A DNA stretch of 24,069 nt from JBEKDJ01 sp050014415 (GCA_050014415.1 JBEKDJ010000039.1:1-24069); one strand, 5' to 3'; positions 7,294 through 15,176 are shown, numbered from the stretch's first letter. Notes: generated by a model not told the origin, from the sequence alone. Program-made: numbers and translations.

Positions 7294-8268
7294 TTATTTC
7301 ATCCCCTTGGTTTTTTCTTTCAAAATCGGAATCACATTTTGGAAATCGTCCACAATCCCGTAATCGGCTACTCCAAAGATAGGAGCGCGGGGGTCCTTGT
7401 TGATGGCGATGATCGTTTCAGAGCCCTGCATAGCCGTAATATGCTGGAAGGCACCGCTGATGCCGATGGCGATGTAGACCTTGGGTTTGACGGTCTTTCC
7501 TGAGATTCCAACCTGTCGCTCCTTGGGCAGCCAGTTTCGATCCACCACTGGTCGTGAACAGGCGATGACCCCGCCTAAGCTTTTTGCCACTTCCTCGATC
7601 ATCGGGATATGTTCAGGTCCTCCAATTCCTTGGCCCACAGAGACAAGGATCTCTGCTTGAGTGATATCTTCTCCTGTAACAGGGGCTTCGATATATTCAA
7701 CAAATCTCTTTGCGTCGAGTGTCCCTTGGAGAGGGGACGGCTCCATGACAATTCCGGCCTTTTTTTCAACAGTCGGTCCAGGGCTGAAAACACCGGGTCG
7801 GACAGTGGCCATATACCCTTTAGATTCTTTCGCGGACACATTGGCATTTACCTTTCCTCCGTAGATGGATCGAACAGCCTTCAAGCGATTCTCTTCAAAA
7901 GAGAGGCCGATACAATCTGTAACCAAGGGAAACCCCATTTCCACAGAAAGGCTGGGCGCCAGGTCCATTCCAAAAGCTGTGTGTCCCATCAGGGTGAGAA
8001 GAGGATGATATTTTTCAATGAGCGAAGAAAGGACTCTTTGATAGAGGATGGAATTGAAATGTTCAAGTTGGCCATCTTCCACGACCAGGACCTTAAATCC
8101 CCTTGCAGCCATCTCTTCGGCGAAATTCTTGACATGATGACCTAATAGAACAGCTGTACAAGCCCCCCCCCGTTGGGAGGCGAGCCTTTCTCCGGCCATC
8201 AAGAGTTCATAGGTGATGTCCCGAATTTTACCTTGTCGATGCTCAACCAGTACAAAAACTTCCCCCAT
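7294..8268 (-). CDS. etfA: Electron transfer flavoprotein, alpha subunit
   Basis: A 324-residue EtfA, the FAD-carrying subunit of the soluble ETF dimer that takes electrons from acyl-CoA dehydrogenases. The C-terminal FAD domain is well conserved: SRPVVD (238-243), RQVGISGK (251-258), GISGAFQH (269-276), AINKDPRAPIF (288-298) and ADYGIVDD (301-308). The N-terminal half is the usual nucleotide-binding-like fold shared with EtfB. There is no added ferredoxin domain. AGGAGGT about eight bases before the ATG supports the start. It is the last gene of the six-gene minus-strand operon, separated from etfB by a 180-base gap filled by a hairpin repeat, an unusual break since etfB and etfA are normally adjacent. 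Sequence alone does not settle whether this ETF is bifurcating. Confidence 0.95.
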   Translation of the reverse strand: MGEVFVLVEHRQGKIRDITYELLMAGERLASQRGGACTAVLLGHHVKNFAEEMAARGFKVLVVEDGQLEHFNSILYQRVLSSLIEKYHPLLTLMGHTAFGMDLAPSLSVEMGFPLVTDCIGLSFEENRLKAVRSIYGGKVNANVSAKESKGYMATVRPGVFSPGPTVEKKAGIVMEPSPLQGTLDAKRFVEYIEAPVTGEDITQAEILVSVGQGIGGPEHIPMIEEVAKSLGGVIACSRPVVDRNWLPKERQVGISGKTVKPKVYIAIGISGAFQHITAMQGSETIIAINKDPRAPIFGVADYGIVDDFQNVIPILKEKTKGMK

Positions 8269-8332
8269 TCTTCTACCTCCTGTTGCCTAACCTTGTGTTG
8301 ATGGAAATCTTTCATAGATCGACAGCCGAATC

Positions 8333-8441
8333 GAATGTCAAATGCCAAATGTCAAATCAAGCTCAAATTCAAAACGTCAAATCCATTACTACTCTTGGAC
8401 TTTGACATTCATTTGACATTTGGGCTTTGACATTTGGAATT
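8333..8441. repeat. CAAAT-type intergenic hairpin repeat, copy A
   Basis: This lies between etfB and etfA. The left half is rich in GTCAAAT/CCAAAT words and the right half in their complements. CCAAATGTCAAA (8345-8356) is exactly complementary to TTTGACATTTGG (8426-8437), and further imperfect pairing lies inside. Copy A begins eight bases after the etfB stop. The same CCAAATGTCAAA word recurs at the end of recO. It could form a long imperfect stem in the operon mRNA. It is repeat-like rather than a terminator, as etfA lies downstream. Confidence 0.65.
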
Positions 8442-8448
8442 GAGAGGG

Positions 8449-9219
8449 TCAGCTTCCTTTCTTCTTCTTCAGGATTTCGGTCAATTGCGTCACGACTTCT
8501 TCAGGACTTCCCTTCAATATCTCTGCCATCTTTCCAACAGGTGGAAAGAATACCTGATCGATTTTTGTATCCACGGATTCACCGGAGGTGAGACCGACCT
8601 CCTCGATCCCGAGATCCTTGATCTCCTTATCTTCTGCCTCAAGGATGGCCGAAAGGGAGACATATTTTGGCTCGTTGATCCCCGTCTGAATGGTTAGGAC
8701 AGCGGGGAGTTTAAGTTCGACGACTTCATCGATGCCACCTTCCAGTTCTCTCCTGACCGTTGCTTTGTCTCCAGTAATATCGATGTGGGTCACGATGGCT
8801 GCATGAGGCAAACCTAACATTTGAGCCAGGCTCGCTCCGACCTGTCCCCAGTTGTCATCCTCTGCCTGAACACCTGCTAAGATGAGATCAAAGGATCGAT
8901 TCTTGATTGTTTGAAAGAGCATTCTGGCAATCAGATGGCCGTCTTGAGCAGTTGGTTCCTCTATCCTCCATGCCTTATCTGCGCCCATAGCCAGGCATCT
9001 CGTCAGCACCTCTTTTGACTCTTCAGGTCCGACTGTAATAACAGTGACCTCACCTCCGTATTTTTCTTTTAGGAGGGCCGCCTCCCTGACCGCATAGCCG
9101 TCCCAGTCGTTGAGGTGAAAGACGAGATGGTCCTTCTGGATATCCTTTCCATCCTTCTCGATAAAAAGATCTGCTTCTGCAGTCTTTGGAATCCTTTTGA
9201 CACAAACAGCGATGTTCAT
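8449..9219 (-). CDS. etfB: Electron transfer flavoprotein, beta subunit
   Basis: A 256-residue EtfB. With EtfA it forms the ETF dimer that collects electrons from acyl-CoA dehydrogenases. The nucleotide-binding region AGVQAEDDNWGQVG (115-128) corresponds to the conserved AMP- or second-FAD-binding stretch. The EtfB signature follows as VRRELEGG (155-162) through VVELKLPAV to NEPKYVSL (182-189). The C-terminal arm (about 200-256), rich in Lys/Glu, is the usual tail that wraps EtfA and partner proteins. AAGGAGGA about eight bases before the ATG supports the start. It sits after the hdrCB-like gene, with a repeat-filled gap on each side. AMP versus FAD at the EtfB site, which separates classical from bifurcating ETFs, was not resolved. 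Confidence 0.95.
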   Translation of the reverse strand: MNIAVCVKRIPKTAEADLFIEKDGKDIQKDHLVFHLNDWDGYAVREAALLKEKYGGEVTVITVGPEESKEVLTRCLAMGADKAWRIEEPTAQDGHLIARMLFQTIKNRSFDLILAGVQAEDDNWGQVGASLAQMLGLPHAAIVTHIDITGDKATVRRELEGGIDEVVELKLPAVLTIQTGINEPKYVSLSAILEAEDKEIKDLGIEEVGLTSGESVDTKIDQVFFPPVGKMAEILKGSPEEVVTQLTEILKKKKGS

Positions 9220-9274
9220 GGGGAATCCTCCTTCGCAACTTGGTATCGCCGGAGGCAGATTAAAGTTGCATTAT

Positions 9275-9407
9275 CGAAAAACCCGAAATACGAATATCGA
9301 AATCCGAAAGAAATTCTAATTTTAAGAATTCAAAACTACTTCTTTTCTTTAGATCATCTGTATTTTGGGCATTCGTGCTTGTTTCGAATTTCGTGCTTTG
9401 GATTTGG
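9275..9407. repeat. CGAAAT-type intergenic hairpin repeat, copy B
   Basis: This fills the gap between the hdrCB-like gene and etfB. Its left half repeats CGAAAT/CCGAAA words and its right half carries the complements; CGAAATACGAA (9284-9294) pairs with TTCGAATTTCG (9383-9393) at 10 of 11 positions. It is a sequence variant of the CAAAT repeats at 8333 and 12511, with the same layout of one A-rich arm, a short middle and one T-rich arm. Confidence 0.55.
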
Positions 9408-9410
9408 AGT

Positions 9411-10547
9411 TTATGCTACCTCCATCGCCTCCGTGACCAGCTCCGCTATATCTTTTACCACGATCTCAGCTGTGAGTCCAGTTGTCTTGGTGGCATCCTC
9501 GAGGGTTAGAAGACAGAAAGGACAAGCTGTGGCCATCACCTTTGCACCCAAAGCAATTGCCTCCCTGATTCGAATCTCCCCGTTTCGAGCCCCCTCTGTC
9601 CCCCCTTCAGCCCACATCCTGCCTCCTCCTCCTTCACAGCATAGACTCCTCTGCTTCGATCTTTCCATCTCGGCGAGTTCCAATCCGGGAATGGAGGTTA
9701 GAATCGTTCTCGGTTCATCGAACACCAGATTCTGTTTTCCGAGAAAACAGGGATCCTGATAGGTGGCAGGAAGATTCAACGCCTTTGACAGTCTCAATTT
9801 CCCTGCCTCGATCAAATCTGCAATCACCTCTGTATAGTGTTGAACGGGAATAGCGAGGTCCGGATACTCATTTTTGAAAGCATTAAAGCAATGAGGTGAA
9901 ATGGTGATGATTCTCTTAATCCCCGACTTCTTAAAGAGGTTCGTATTGTCCTTTGCCAGTTTCTTGAAAAGGGCCTGCTCGCCCATCCTTTTGATCTCGT
10001 TTCCGCAACAGGATTCTTTCTTCCCGAGAATCCCAAAGTCCAAGCTTGCTTTTTGAAGAATCTTGACGAGGGCTGTTGAGACACTCTGAACCCTTGGATC
10101 GTAAGAAGGAGCGCAGCCCACATAGAGCAGCGTCTCTGTGGTTGCCTCGCCGAGGATTTTGACTCCGAGGTCTTTTGCCCAATCCGCTCTCCGATCACGG
10201 AATCGTCCCCATGGATTCCCCTGGAGGAGAGTGTTTTCAAGAGCATCCCTGATGGTCGAAGGGACCTCGCCTTGATTAGCGAGAAAATTTCGTATCCCCA
10301 TGATCAACTCAACGTTTTTCACGCCGGCAGGGCAACGAAGGCTGCAAGTGCTGCAGGTGGTACAGGCCCATAATTCAGGCCTTTTGAACAGGAGAGAAGG
10401 GTTGCCTGTAAAGAGTGTCTCTCTGACCAGCCTCCTCATATTGAGGGGAGATCGAAATTTGACAGGACATCCTCCCGTACACGTCCCGCATTGGATGCAG
10501 ACATTGAGTTGGTAGTCTCGGACAAAAGTCTTAGGATCGATTTTCAT
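9411..10547 (-). CDS. HdrC-HdrB fused iron-sulfur oxidoreductase (HdrD/GlpC-like)
   Basis: A 378-residue soluble protein that joins an HdrC-type ferredoxin domain to an HdrB-type double CCG domain. Two [4Fe-4S] motifs are C17-x2-C20-x2-C23-x3-C27 and C62-x2-C65-x2-C68-x3-C72. The first CCG domain has C145, C180-C181 and only C220 in SPHC, lacking the first Cys of the usual CxxC. The second is complete: C267, C303-C304 and C342-x2-C345, the pattern that binds the special HdrB cluster. No membrane segment is visible, unlike ETF-linked proteins with a cytochrome domain. The frame extends upstream to 10652, but ATG 10547 overlaps the hdrA TGA as ATGA, implying translational coupling, and begins at the proper family N-terminus. 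It probably passes electrons between HdrA and EtfAB or a thiol/disulfide or quinone partner; direction is inferred. Confidence 0.88.
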   Translation of the reverse strand: MKIDPKTFVRDYQLNVCIQCGTCTGGCPVKFRSPLNMRRLVRETLFTGNPSLLFKRPELWACTTCSTCSLRCPAGVKNVELIMGIRNFLANQGEVPSTIRDALENTLLQGNPWGRFRDRRADWAKDLGVKILGEATTETLLYVGCAPSYDPRVQSVSTALVKILQKASLDFGILGKKESCCGNEIKRMGEQALFKKLAKDNTNLFKKSGIKRIITISPHCFNAFKNEYPDLAIPVQHYTEVIADLIEAGKLRLSKALNLPATYQDPCFLGKQNLVFDEPRTILTSIPGLELAEMERSKQRSLCCEGGGGRMWAEGGTEGARNGEIRIREAIALGAKVMATACPFCLLTLEDATKTTGLTAEIVVKDIAELVTEAMEVA

Positions 10548-12493
10548 CCGACCAGTCCTTCCACTTCCGCCAATACCTGATCTTGGGTGAAGTGTTTCTG
10601 CCTTGCCGCCTTGCTGGGACAAACGGCCGTACAAGCTCCACATCCTTTGCAAAGAGCCTCATTCACTGATGAGATTCCCTTCATGTCAAGAAATTCGATG
10701 GCCGAGTAAGGGCAAACCTCGATACACAGTTTGCAGCCAGCGCAGAGCTCAGGGTCAATGAAGGATATCGTGGCTTCCACCTCGATCTCACCCTTGATCA
10801 CGAGGGACATCACCTCTGCGGCGGCCGCTGACGCGTGGGCTACTGTGTCAGGAATGTCCTTGGGGCCCTGGCAGCACCCTGCCAAGAAAATCCCATCCAC
10901 ATTCGTGGCGACCGGCCTCAATTTTGGATGAGCCTCCATAAAGAATCCATCCGAACTCCGGCTGATTCCCAATACCTGAGCCATCCGTTCAGCATCGCGA
11001 CGGGCAGTAAGACCAGTTCCCAAGACGACCAGGTCCACGGGAATCTCAACGGGATTTCCGAGAAGGGTATCTTCTGCCTCGACAACAAGACGGCCGTCCC
11101 TCTTATAAATCTCAGAGCCTTTGCCCCGGATAAAGTAAATTCCTTCTTCCCGAACCCTTTTATAGAATTCCTGGTACCCTTTGCCGAAGGCATTGATGTC
11201 TATGTAAAACTCATAGATCTCAGCACCGGTCTTTTCTTTTGCGAGATGGGCCTGCTTCATTGAAGCCATACAGCAGACCCTGGAGCAGTAAAGCTTCGCA
11301 TTTTCGTCTCGGCTTCCAATGCAGTGGAGAAAGGCGATTGCTTTAGGAACGGTCCCATCCTTCAAGAATATTTCTCCACAAGTCGGTCCGGAAGGGCTCG
11401 AAAGCCTTTCAAACTGAAGACCGGTGATGATATTGTCATTGATCCCATACCCATATTGCGGAAGGAGATGAGGATCAAACAGGTCATATCCTGTTGCGAC
11501 AATGATCGAACCCACTTCCTTCTCAATCACTTCCTCTTCCTGATCAAAATTGATTGCCCCTGCCTTGCAGGCCTCGACACATGCTTTTTTACACTTCCCT
11601 TTGCTCAAGAGAAGACAACTTTCCTTATCCACAACGGCCTTCAAAGGAACGGCTTGAGGGAAAGCAATATAGATGGCTCTTCGCCTGGCCATTTCCTCTT
11701 CAAACTCTGAAGGCACCCCTTTCTTCAGCACACAGGCTTCCGTGCAGTCCCCACAGCCAGTGCAACGACTGTGATCCACATAGGTGGGGTGTTTCTTAAT
11801 GGTCACGGTAAAGTTGCCGACATAACCTTTTACATCTACCACCTCTGAGCAGATAAAGAGTTCAATACTTCTATTTCGAACCACCTCAACGGTCTTGGGC
11901 GTGAAGATACAGGAGGCGCAATCTAGGGTAGGGAAGGTCTTGTCCAGTTGAGCCATGTGGCCGCCGATATAGGGTGCCTTTTCGACGAGGAAAATCTTCA
12001 TTCCTTCGTTCGCCATGGTCAACGCAGCCTGAATACCAGCGATGCCTGCCCCAATGACCAACACAGAAGGCTTGATCCCAACCTTTCTTGGTTCCAGAGC
12101 CTCGTGGAGAGAAACCCTGCTCACAGCTGCCTGAACCATATCTCTCGCTTTTTCCGTTGCCTTCTCTTTGTCCTTATGAACCCAGGAGCACTGTTCACGG
12201 ATATTCGCAATATTGAGAAAATAGGGATTCATGTCCTCTGAAGTGATAGCATTTCGAAAAGTCATCTCATGCATTCGAGGGGAACACGCGGCGACCACCA
12301 CCCGATCGATGGAGAGTGCTTGGATATCCTTTTTGATTAAATCCTGGCCAGGGTCGGAACAGAGATAGCGATAATCCCGGGCCACCTCTACTCCGGGAAG
12401 GGTACTGGCAAAACGGGCAAGCTCATTACAATCGACCGTGGCAGCGATATTCGTGCCACAGTGGCAGATGTAGACCCCTATTTTCTTACTCAT
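10544..12493 (-). CDS. hdrA: HdrA-like FAD/iron-sulfur heterodisulfide reductase subunit A
   Basis: A 649-residue HdrA homologue. In methanogens HdrA is the flavin subunit that bifurcates electrons between ferredoxin and heterodisulfide; bacterial versions join varied electron-transfer complexes. Visible features: an N-terminal Cys domain (C10-H-C12-G, C45, C70), the FAD-binding GAGIAG (148-153), a ferredoxin-type C244-x2-C247-x2-C250-x3-C254, a second Cys set (C293, C301, C305, C309), the HdrA-specific CIGSRD (391-396) and YCSRVCC (402-408), AGCCQGPKD (538-546), and two C-terminal [4Fe-4S] motifs (C584/587/590/594 and C615/618/621/625). A TTG start at 12526 would add 11 residues from repeat DNA; ATG 12493 gives the usual MSKKIGVYICHCG start but has no clear ribosome site. 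It overlaps the hdrCB-like gene by four bases. No MvhD, FrhB or Flx partner is in view. Confidence 0.92.
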   Translation of the reverse strand: MSKKIGVYICHCGTNIAATVDCNELARFASTLPGVEVARDYRYLCSDPGQDLIKKDIQALSIDRVVVAACSPRMHEMTFRNAITSEDMNPYFLNIANIREQCSWVHKDKEKATEKARDMVQAAVSRVSLHEALEPRKVGIKPSVLVIGAGIAGIQAALTMANEGMKIFLVEKAPYIGGHMAQLDKTFPTLDCASCIFTPKTVEVVRNRSIELFICSEVVDVKGYVGNFTVTIKKHPTYVDHSRCTGCGDCTEACVLKKGVPSEFEEEMARRRAIYIAFPQAVPLKAVVDKESCLLLSKGKCKKACVEACKAGAINFDQEEEVIEKEVGSIIVATGYDLFDPHLLPQYGYGINDNIITGLQFERLSSPSGPTCGEIFLKDGTVPKAIAFLHCIGSRDENAKLYCSRVCCMASMKQAHLAKEKTGAEIYEFYIDINAFGKGYQEFYKRVREEGIYFIRGKGSEIYKRDGRLVVEAEDTLLGNPVEIPVDLVVLGTGLTARRDAERMAQVLGISRSSDGFFMEAHPKLRPVATNVDGIFLAGCCQGPKDIPDTVAHASAAAAEVMSLVIKGEIEVEATISFIDPELCAGCKLCIEVCPYSAIEFLDMKGISSVNEALCKGCGACTAVCPSKAARQKHFTQDQVLAEVEGLVG

Positions 12494-12510
12494 TAGCCAT
12501 AGGCCCAATC

Positions 12511-12624
12511 TAATGTCAAATGTCAAAGCTCAAAGGAAGGTCAAGGTTCAAAGTTCAAAACCTAATTCAATTTGACATTGGATATTTGTCATTGATTTGA
12601 AATTTGGATTTTGACATTTGAACT
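12511..12624. repeat. CAAAT-type intergenic hairpin repeat, copy C
   Basis: This lies between the second acyl-CoA dehydrogenase and hdrA. CAAATGTCAAA (12517-12527) is exactly complementary to TTTGACATTTG (12610-12620), and more TCAAA words on the left face TTTGA/ATTTG words on the right. It uses the same core word as copy A. It starts 17 bases upstream of the chosen hdrA ATG and ends 10 bases after the dehydrogenase stop, so it takes up almost the whole junction. Confidence 0.65.
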
Positions 12625-12633
12625 TTATTCCTT

Positions 12634-13782
12634 TTAGGTGATGCCCAACATGCGGCGACCGATTGCTATCTTCTGGATCTCTTTCGTCCCTTCATAGATC
12701 TCGAGTAACTTGGCTGCCCGGTAGTAGCGTTCGATGGGATAATCATCGAGGTAACCATACCCACCGTGAAGTTGAAGTGCTTCGTCCGCTACCCTGACGG
12801 CCACATTGCAGGCCCACCATTTTGCCATGGCCGATATCTGGGTATCTGGATTTCCCCGATCGAGATACGAAGAAGCCCGATACGTTAGAAATCTTGCTGT
12901 CTCAATCAGCGTGGCCATCTCAGCAATCTTGAATTGAGTGACCTGAAAAGACGCAATCGTCTTTCCGAACTGCCTCCTCTTTTTCACATAATTGATCGCC
13001 TGTTCCATGGCGCCTTCGGCAAGGCCCAACCCGTCGGCAGCCACAGCAACTCTGGAGTAGTCAAGAAATTTCATCAATTGGATGAAACCATTTCCCTCGA
13101 CTCCCACGAGGTTTTCTTTCGGTACCCTCACATTATTGAAAAAGATATTGGCGGTATCGGAAGCATGAAGGCCCATTTTCCCAAGGATTCTGTCTGCTTT
13201 ATATCCGGGTCGATCTGTTTCAACGAGAAGGATGCTATGGCGTTTTGATTTTGAGGTCTCTTCAGGATGAGTTAAGCAGTAGACTAAAAGGAATCTGGCT
13301 TCCGTGCCATTGCTGATCATCACTTTGTTACCATTGATCACGTATTCATCTTCGACTCTTACCGCTGAGGTGGTCGCAGAGGCAGGATCGCTGCCTGCCT
13401 CAGGCTCGGTGATTGAAAAGCCCATGACCCACTCCCCTTTGACTAAGGGAGGCAAGTACTTCTTTTTCTGTTCCTCAGTGCCAAAGAGTATCAACTCTTT
13501 CGCACCAAATGTTGTTTGGGAGAATACCTGCCCCAGTCCAGGTTCTGCTCTCCAGAATTCCTCATGGATGATCGCATCCTCCAGAGAACCCAATCCAAGC
13601 CCTCCATAATCTTTCCCGATGAAAGCACCCACGAAACCTAATTGGGCGGCCTTCTTAATGAGATCTTTTGGAAAGTCTCCTTTGGCCTCGCACTCCTTCC
13701 CAATGGTTGCTAGTTCACCCTCGGCGAACTCTCGGGCGGCCAAACGGATCTGTTTCTGCCGGTTGGTCAGTTCAAAATCCAT
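12634..13782 (-). CDS. Acyl-CoA dehydrogenase (second in operon)
   Basis: A 382-residue FAD acyl-CoA dehydrogenase that introduces an alpha,beta double bond in an acyl-CoA and hands electrons to ETF. The FAD/substrate stretch SITEPEAGSDPAS is in the middle domain. RRQFGKTIASFQ and the LQLHGGYGY region lie in the C-terminal helical domain. Glu364 in YEGTKEIQ aligns with the catalytic base (Glu376) of medium-chain acyl-CoA dehydrogenase. Length is typical of short/medium-chain members. GGAGGA precedes the ATG. Its upstream neighbour is a clear paralogue of the same length 65 bases away, so the two may form a heteromeric enzyme or act on successive substrates. Substrate (straight-chain, branched, alicyclic or benzylsuccinyl-type) is not predictable from the motifs. 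Confidence 0.93.
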   Translation of the reverse strand: MDFELTNRQKQIRLAAREFAEGELATIGKECEAKGDFPKDLIKKAAQLGFVGAFIGKDYGGLGLGSLEDAIIHEEFWRAEPGLGQVFSQTTFGAKELILFGTEEQKKKYLPPLVKGEWVMGFSITEPEAGSDPASATTSAVRVEDEYVINGNKVMISNGTEARFLLVYCLTHPEETSKSKRHSILLVETDRPGYKADRILGKMGLHASDTANIFFNNVRVPKENLVGVEGNGFIQLMKFLDYSRVAVAADGLGLAEGAMEQAINYVKKRRQFGKTIASFQVTQFKIAEMATLIETARFLTYRASSYLDRGNPDTQISAMAKWWACNVAVRVADEALQLHGGYGYLDDYPIERYYRAAKLLEIYEGTKEIQKIAIGRRMLGIT

Positions 13783-13847
13783 GATTCCTCCTTCATAGAA
13801 GTGTAAGAACAGTAAGAAATAGAAGAAAGGAATGTCTTCATTACCTT

Positions 13848-14996
13848 TCAGTATTTTCCTAACAACGCTCGAGCAATGATCGTTTTTTCAATCTCTTTGG
13901 TTCCTTCGTAGATTTCAACAATCTTGCAATCCCGATAGAAACGCTCGATATTATAATCTCCAATAAACCCATATCCTCCATGGAGTTGAAGGGCCTCTTC
14001 GGCGACCTTCACGGCCGTCTCTCCTGTGTACCACTTCGCCATGGAGATGAGATGGCCTTCCACTCTCCCTTGGTCAAGAAGCCAGGCTGCCTTCTGGTAG
14101 AGATTTCGACCGGCTTCGATTCGGGTGGCCATTTCCGCAATCTTAAACTGCGTGACCTGGAAAGAGGCGAGGGGCTTTCCAAACTGTTGCCGGGCTCGAA
14201 CATGCTTGATCGCCTGCTCCATGGCTCCCTGAGCCAGCCCTGTGGCCTCGGCCGCGACATGGAGACGGGTGTGATCAAAGAAAGTCATGAATTGATGAAA
14301 TCCCTTCCCGGGTGTTCCGATGAGATTCTCTTTGGGAACCCTGACATCGCTGAAAGAGATTTCAGCAGTGTCAGAGGCACGGAGGCCGAGCTTGTTTTTC
14401 AGCTTGGTCGCCTCGAAACCTTTGCGATTCGTCTCGACCACGATAACACTAAACCGATCATGTCGAGACCTAGCATGTGGTTCTGTCACACAAAGAACCG
14501 GTAGGAAATCAGCAATGGTCCCACCGGTGATGAACGTCTTAGTCCCATTGATGACATATTCATTACCATCCAGAATACCGCTGGTTTTAACAGAGGAAAC
14601 GTCACTTCCCGCGTCCGGCTCGGTGATGGCAGCCCCAGTGAAGGCCTTACCCTGTACCAAAGGAGGCAACCATTTCTTTTTCTGTTCCTCAGTGCCAAAA
14701 AGGAGAATCATTTCCGAGCCAAAAATCCCCGACAACACAAAATGGGCAATCCCGGGATCGACCCGCCAGAATTCTTCATTGATGAGGCAGTGCTCTAAGA
14801 ACCCTAATCCCGCCCCACCGTAAGCCTCGGGTACGAAGACCCCCACAAAACCAAGCCCACAGGCCTTTTCCCAAAGATGTTTTGGGGATTTCTCCTCGCG
14901 ATCGTACTCCTGGGCGAGATCCGGAAACTCTTTCTCAGCAAATTCTCTCGCTGCCTTGATGATATCCTTCTGTTCGTCTGTCAGATCAAAGTTCAT
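13848..14996 (-). CDS. Acyl-CoA dehydrogenase (first in operon)
   Basis: A 382-residue FAD acyl-CoA dehydrogenase, paralogous to the next gene. The middle domain has AAITEPDAGSDVSS and GTKTFITGG. The C-terminal domain has RQQFGKPLASFQ, LQLHGGYGFIGDYNIERFYRD and the catalytic Glu364 in YEGTKEIE. AAGGAGAGG about seven bases before the ATG supports the start. It is the first gene of the six-gene operon: a good promoter lies about 150 bases upstream (15148-15176, minus strand) and no other gene intervenes. Placement with EtfAB and Hdr proteins argues that its electrons go to that ETF. Two adjacent dehydrogenases of this kind occur in anaerobic degraders of dicarboxylic, alicyclic or aromatic-derived acids, which is suggestive only. 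Confidence 0.93.
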   Translation of the reverse strand: MNFDLTDEQKDIIKAAREFAEKEFPDLAQEYDREEKSPKHLWEKACGLGFVGVFVPEAYGGAGLGFLEHCLINEEFWRVDPGIAHFVLSGIFGSEMILLFGTEEQKKKWLPPLVQGKAFTGAAITEPDAGSDVSSVKTSGILDGNEYVINGTKTFITGGTIADFLPVLCVTEPHARSRHDRFSVIVVETNRKGFEATKLKNKLGLRASDTAEISFSDVRVPKENLIGTPGKGFHQFMTFFDHTRLHVAAEATGLAQGAMEQAIKHVRARQQFGKPLASFQVTQFKIAEMATRIEAGRNLYQKAAWLLDQGRVEGHLISMAKWYTGETAVKVAEEALQLHGGYGFIGDYNIERFYRDCKIVEIYEGTKEIEKTIIARALLGKY

Positions 14997-15147
14997 GAAC
15001 GTCCTCTCCTTTTTTTCTTATGATCCTTCTTACTTCACTCGTTCCGTCCCTTCCGCCTCAGTCGACGGTGGTGGCCGAACGGATCTGTTGCCGCAGGGCT
15101 AGTTCAGAGTCTACATCAACCCCTTATTTTAGAGGGGAACAAGACTC

Positions 15148-15176
15148 ATTCTAATATGAGAGGGAAATGTTTTCAA
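15148..15176 (-). promoter_or_regulatory. Predicted sigma-70 promoter of the acd-acd-hdrA-hdrCB-etfB-etfA operon
   Basis: Read on the minus strand, TTGAAA (15176-15171) and TAGAAT (15153-15148) are spaced by exactly 17 bases, each matching consensus at five of six positions. Transcription would start near 15141, leaving a leader of about 145 bases before ATG 14996. A small dyad, CTCAT-N6-ATGAG (15145-15160), overlaps the -10 box and could be an operator. Confidence 0.6.

Noticed and set aside
7609..8145. A 178-codon plus-strand frame opposite etfA
   Set aside because: It is fully antisense to a strongly conserved EtfA region and shows no protein-family features of its own.
8333..9407. Tandem words in the intergenic repeats as a possible CRISPR array
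   Set aside because: The words are short and variable, with no uniform repeat-spacer spacing, and the halves are complementary, which fits hairpins rather than CRISPR.
10548..10652. N-terminal extension of the HdrCB-like protein
   Set aside because: The extra 35 residues overlap the hdrA C-terminal ferredoxin codons, while ATG 10547 has the standard ATGA coupling and matches the family start.
13980..14504. A 174-codon plus-strand frame opposite the first acyl-CoA dehydrogenase
   Set aside because: It lies wholly within a well-conserved gene on the other strand, with no motif or ribosome site; a similar frame at 14320-14823 is rejected for the same reason.
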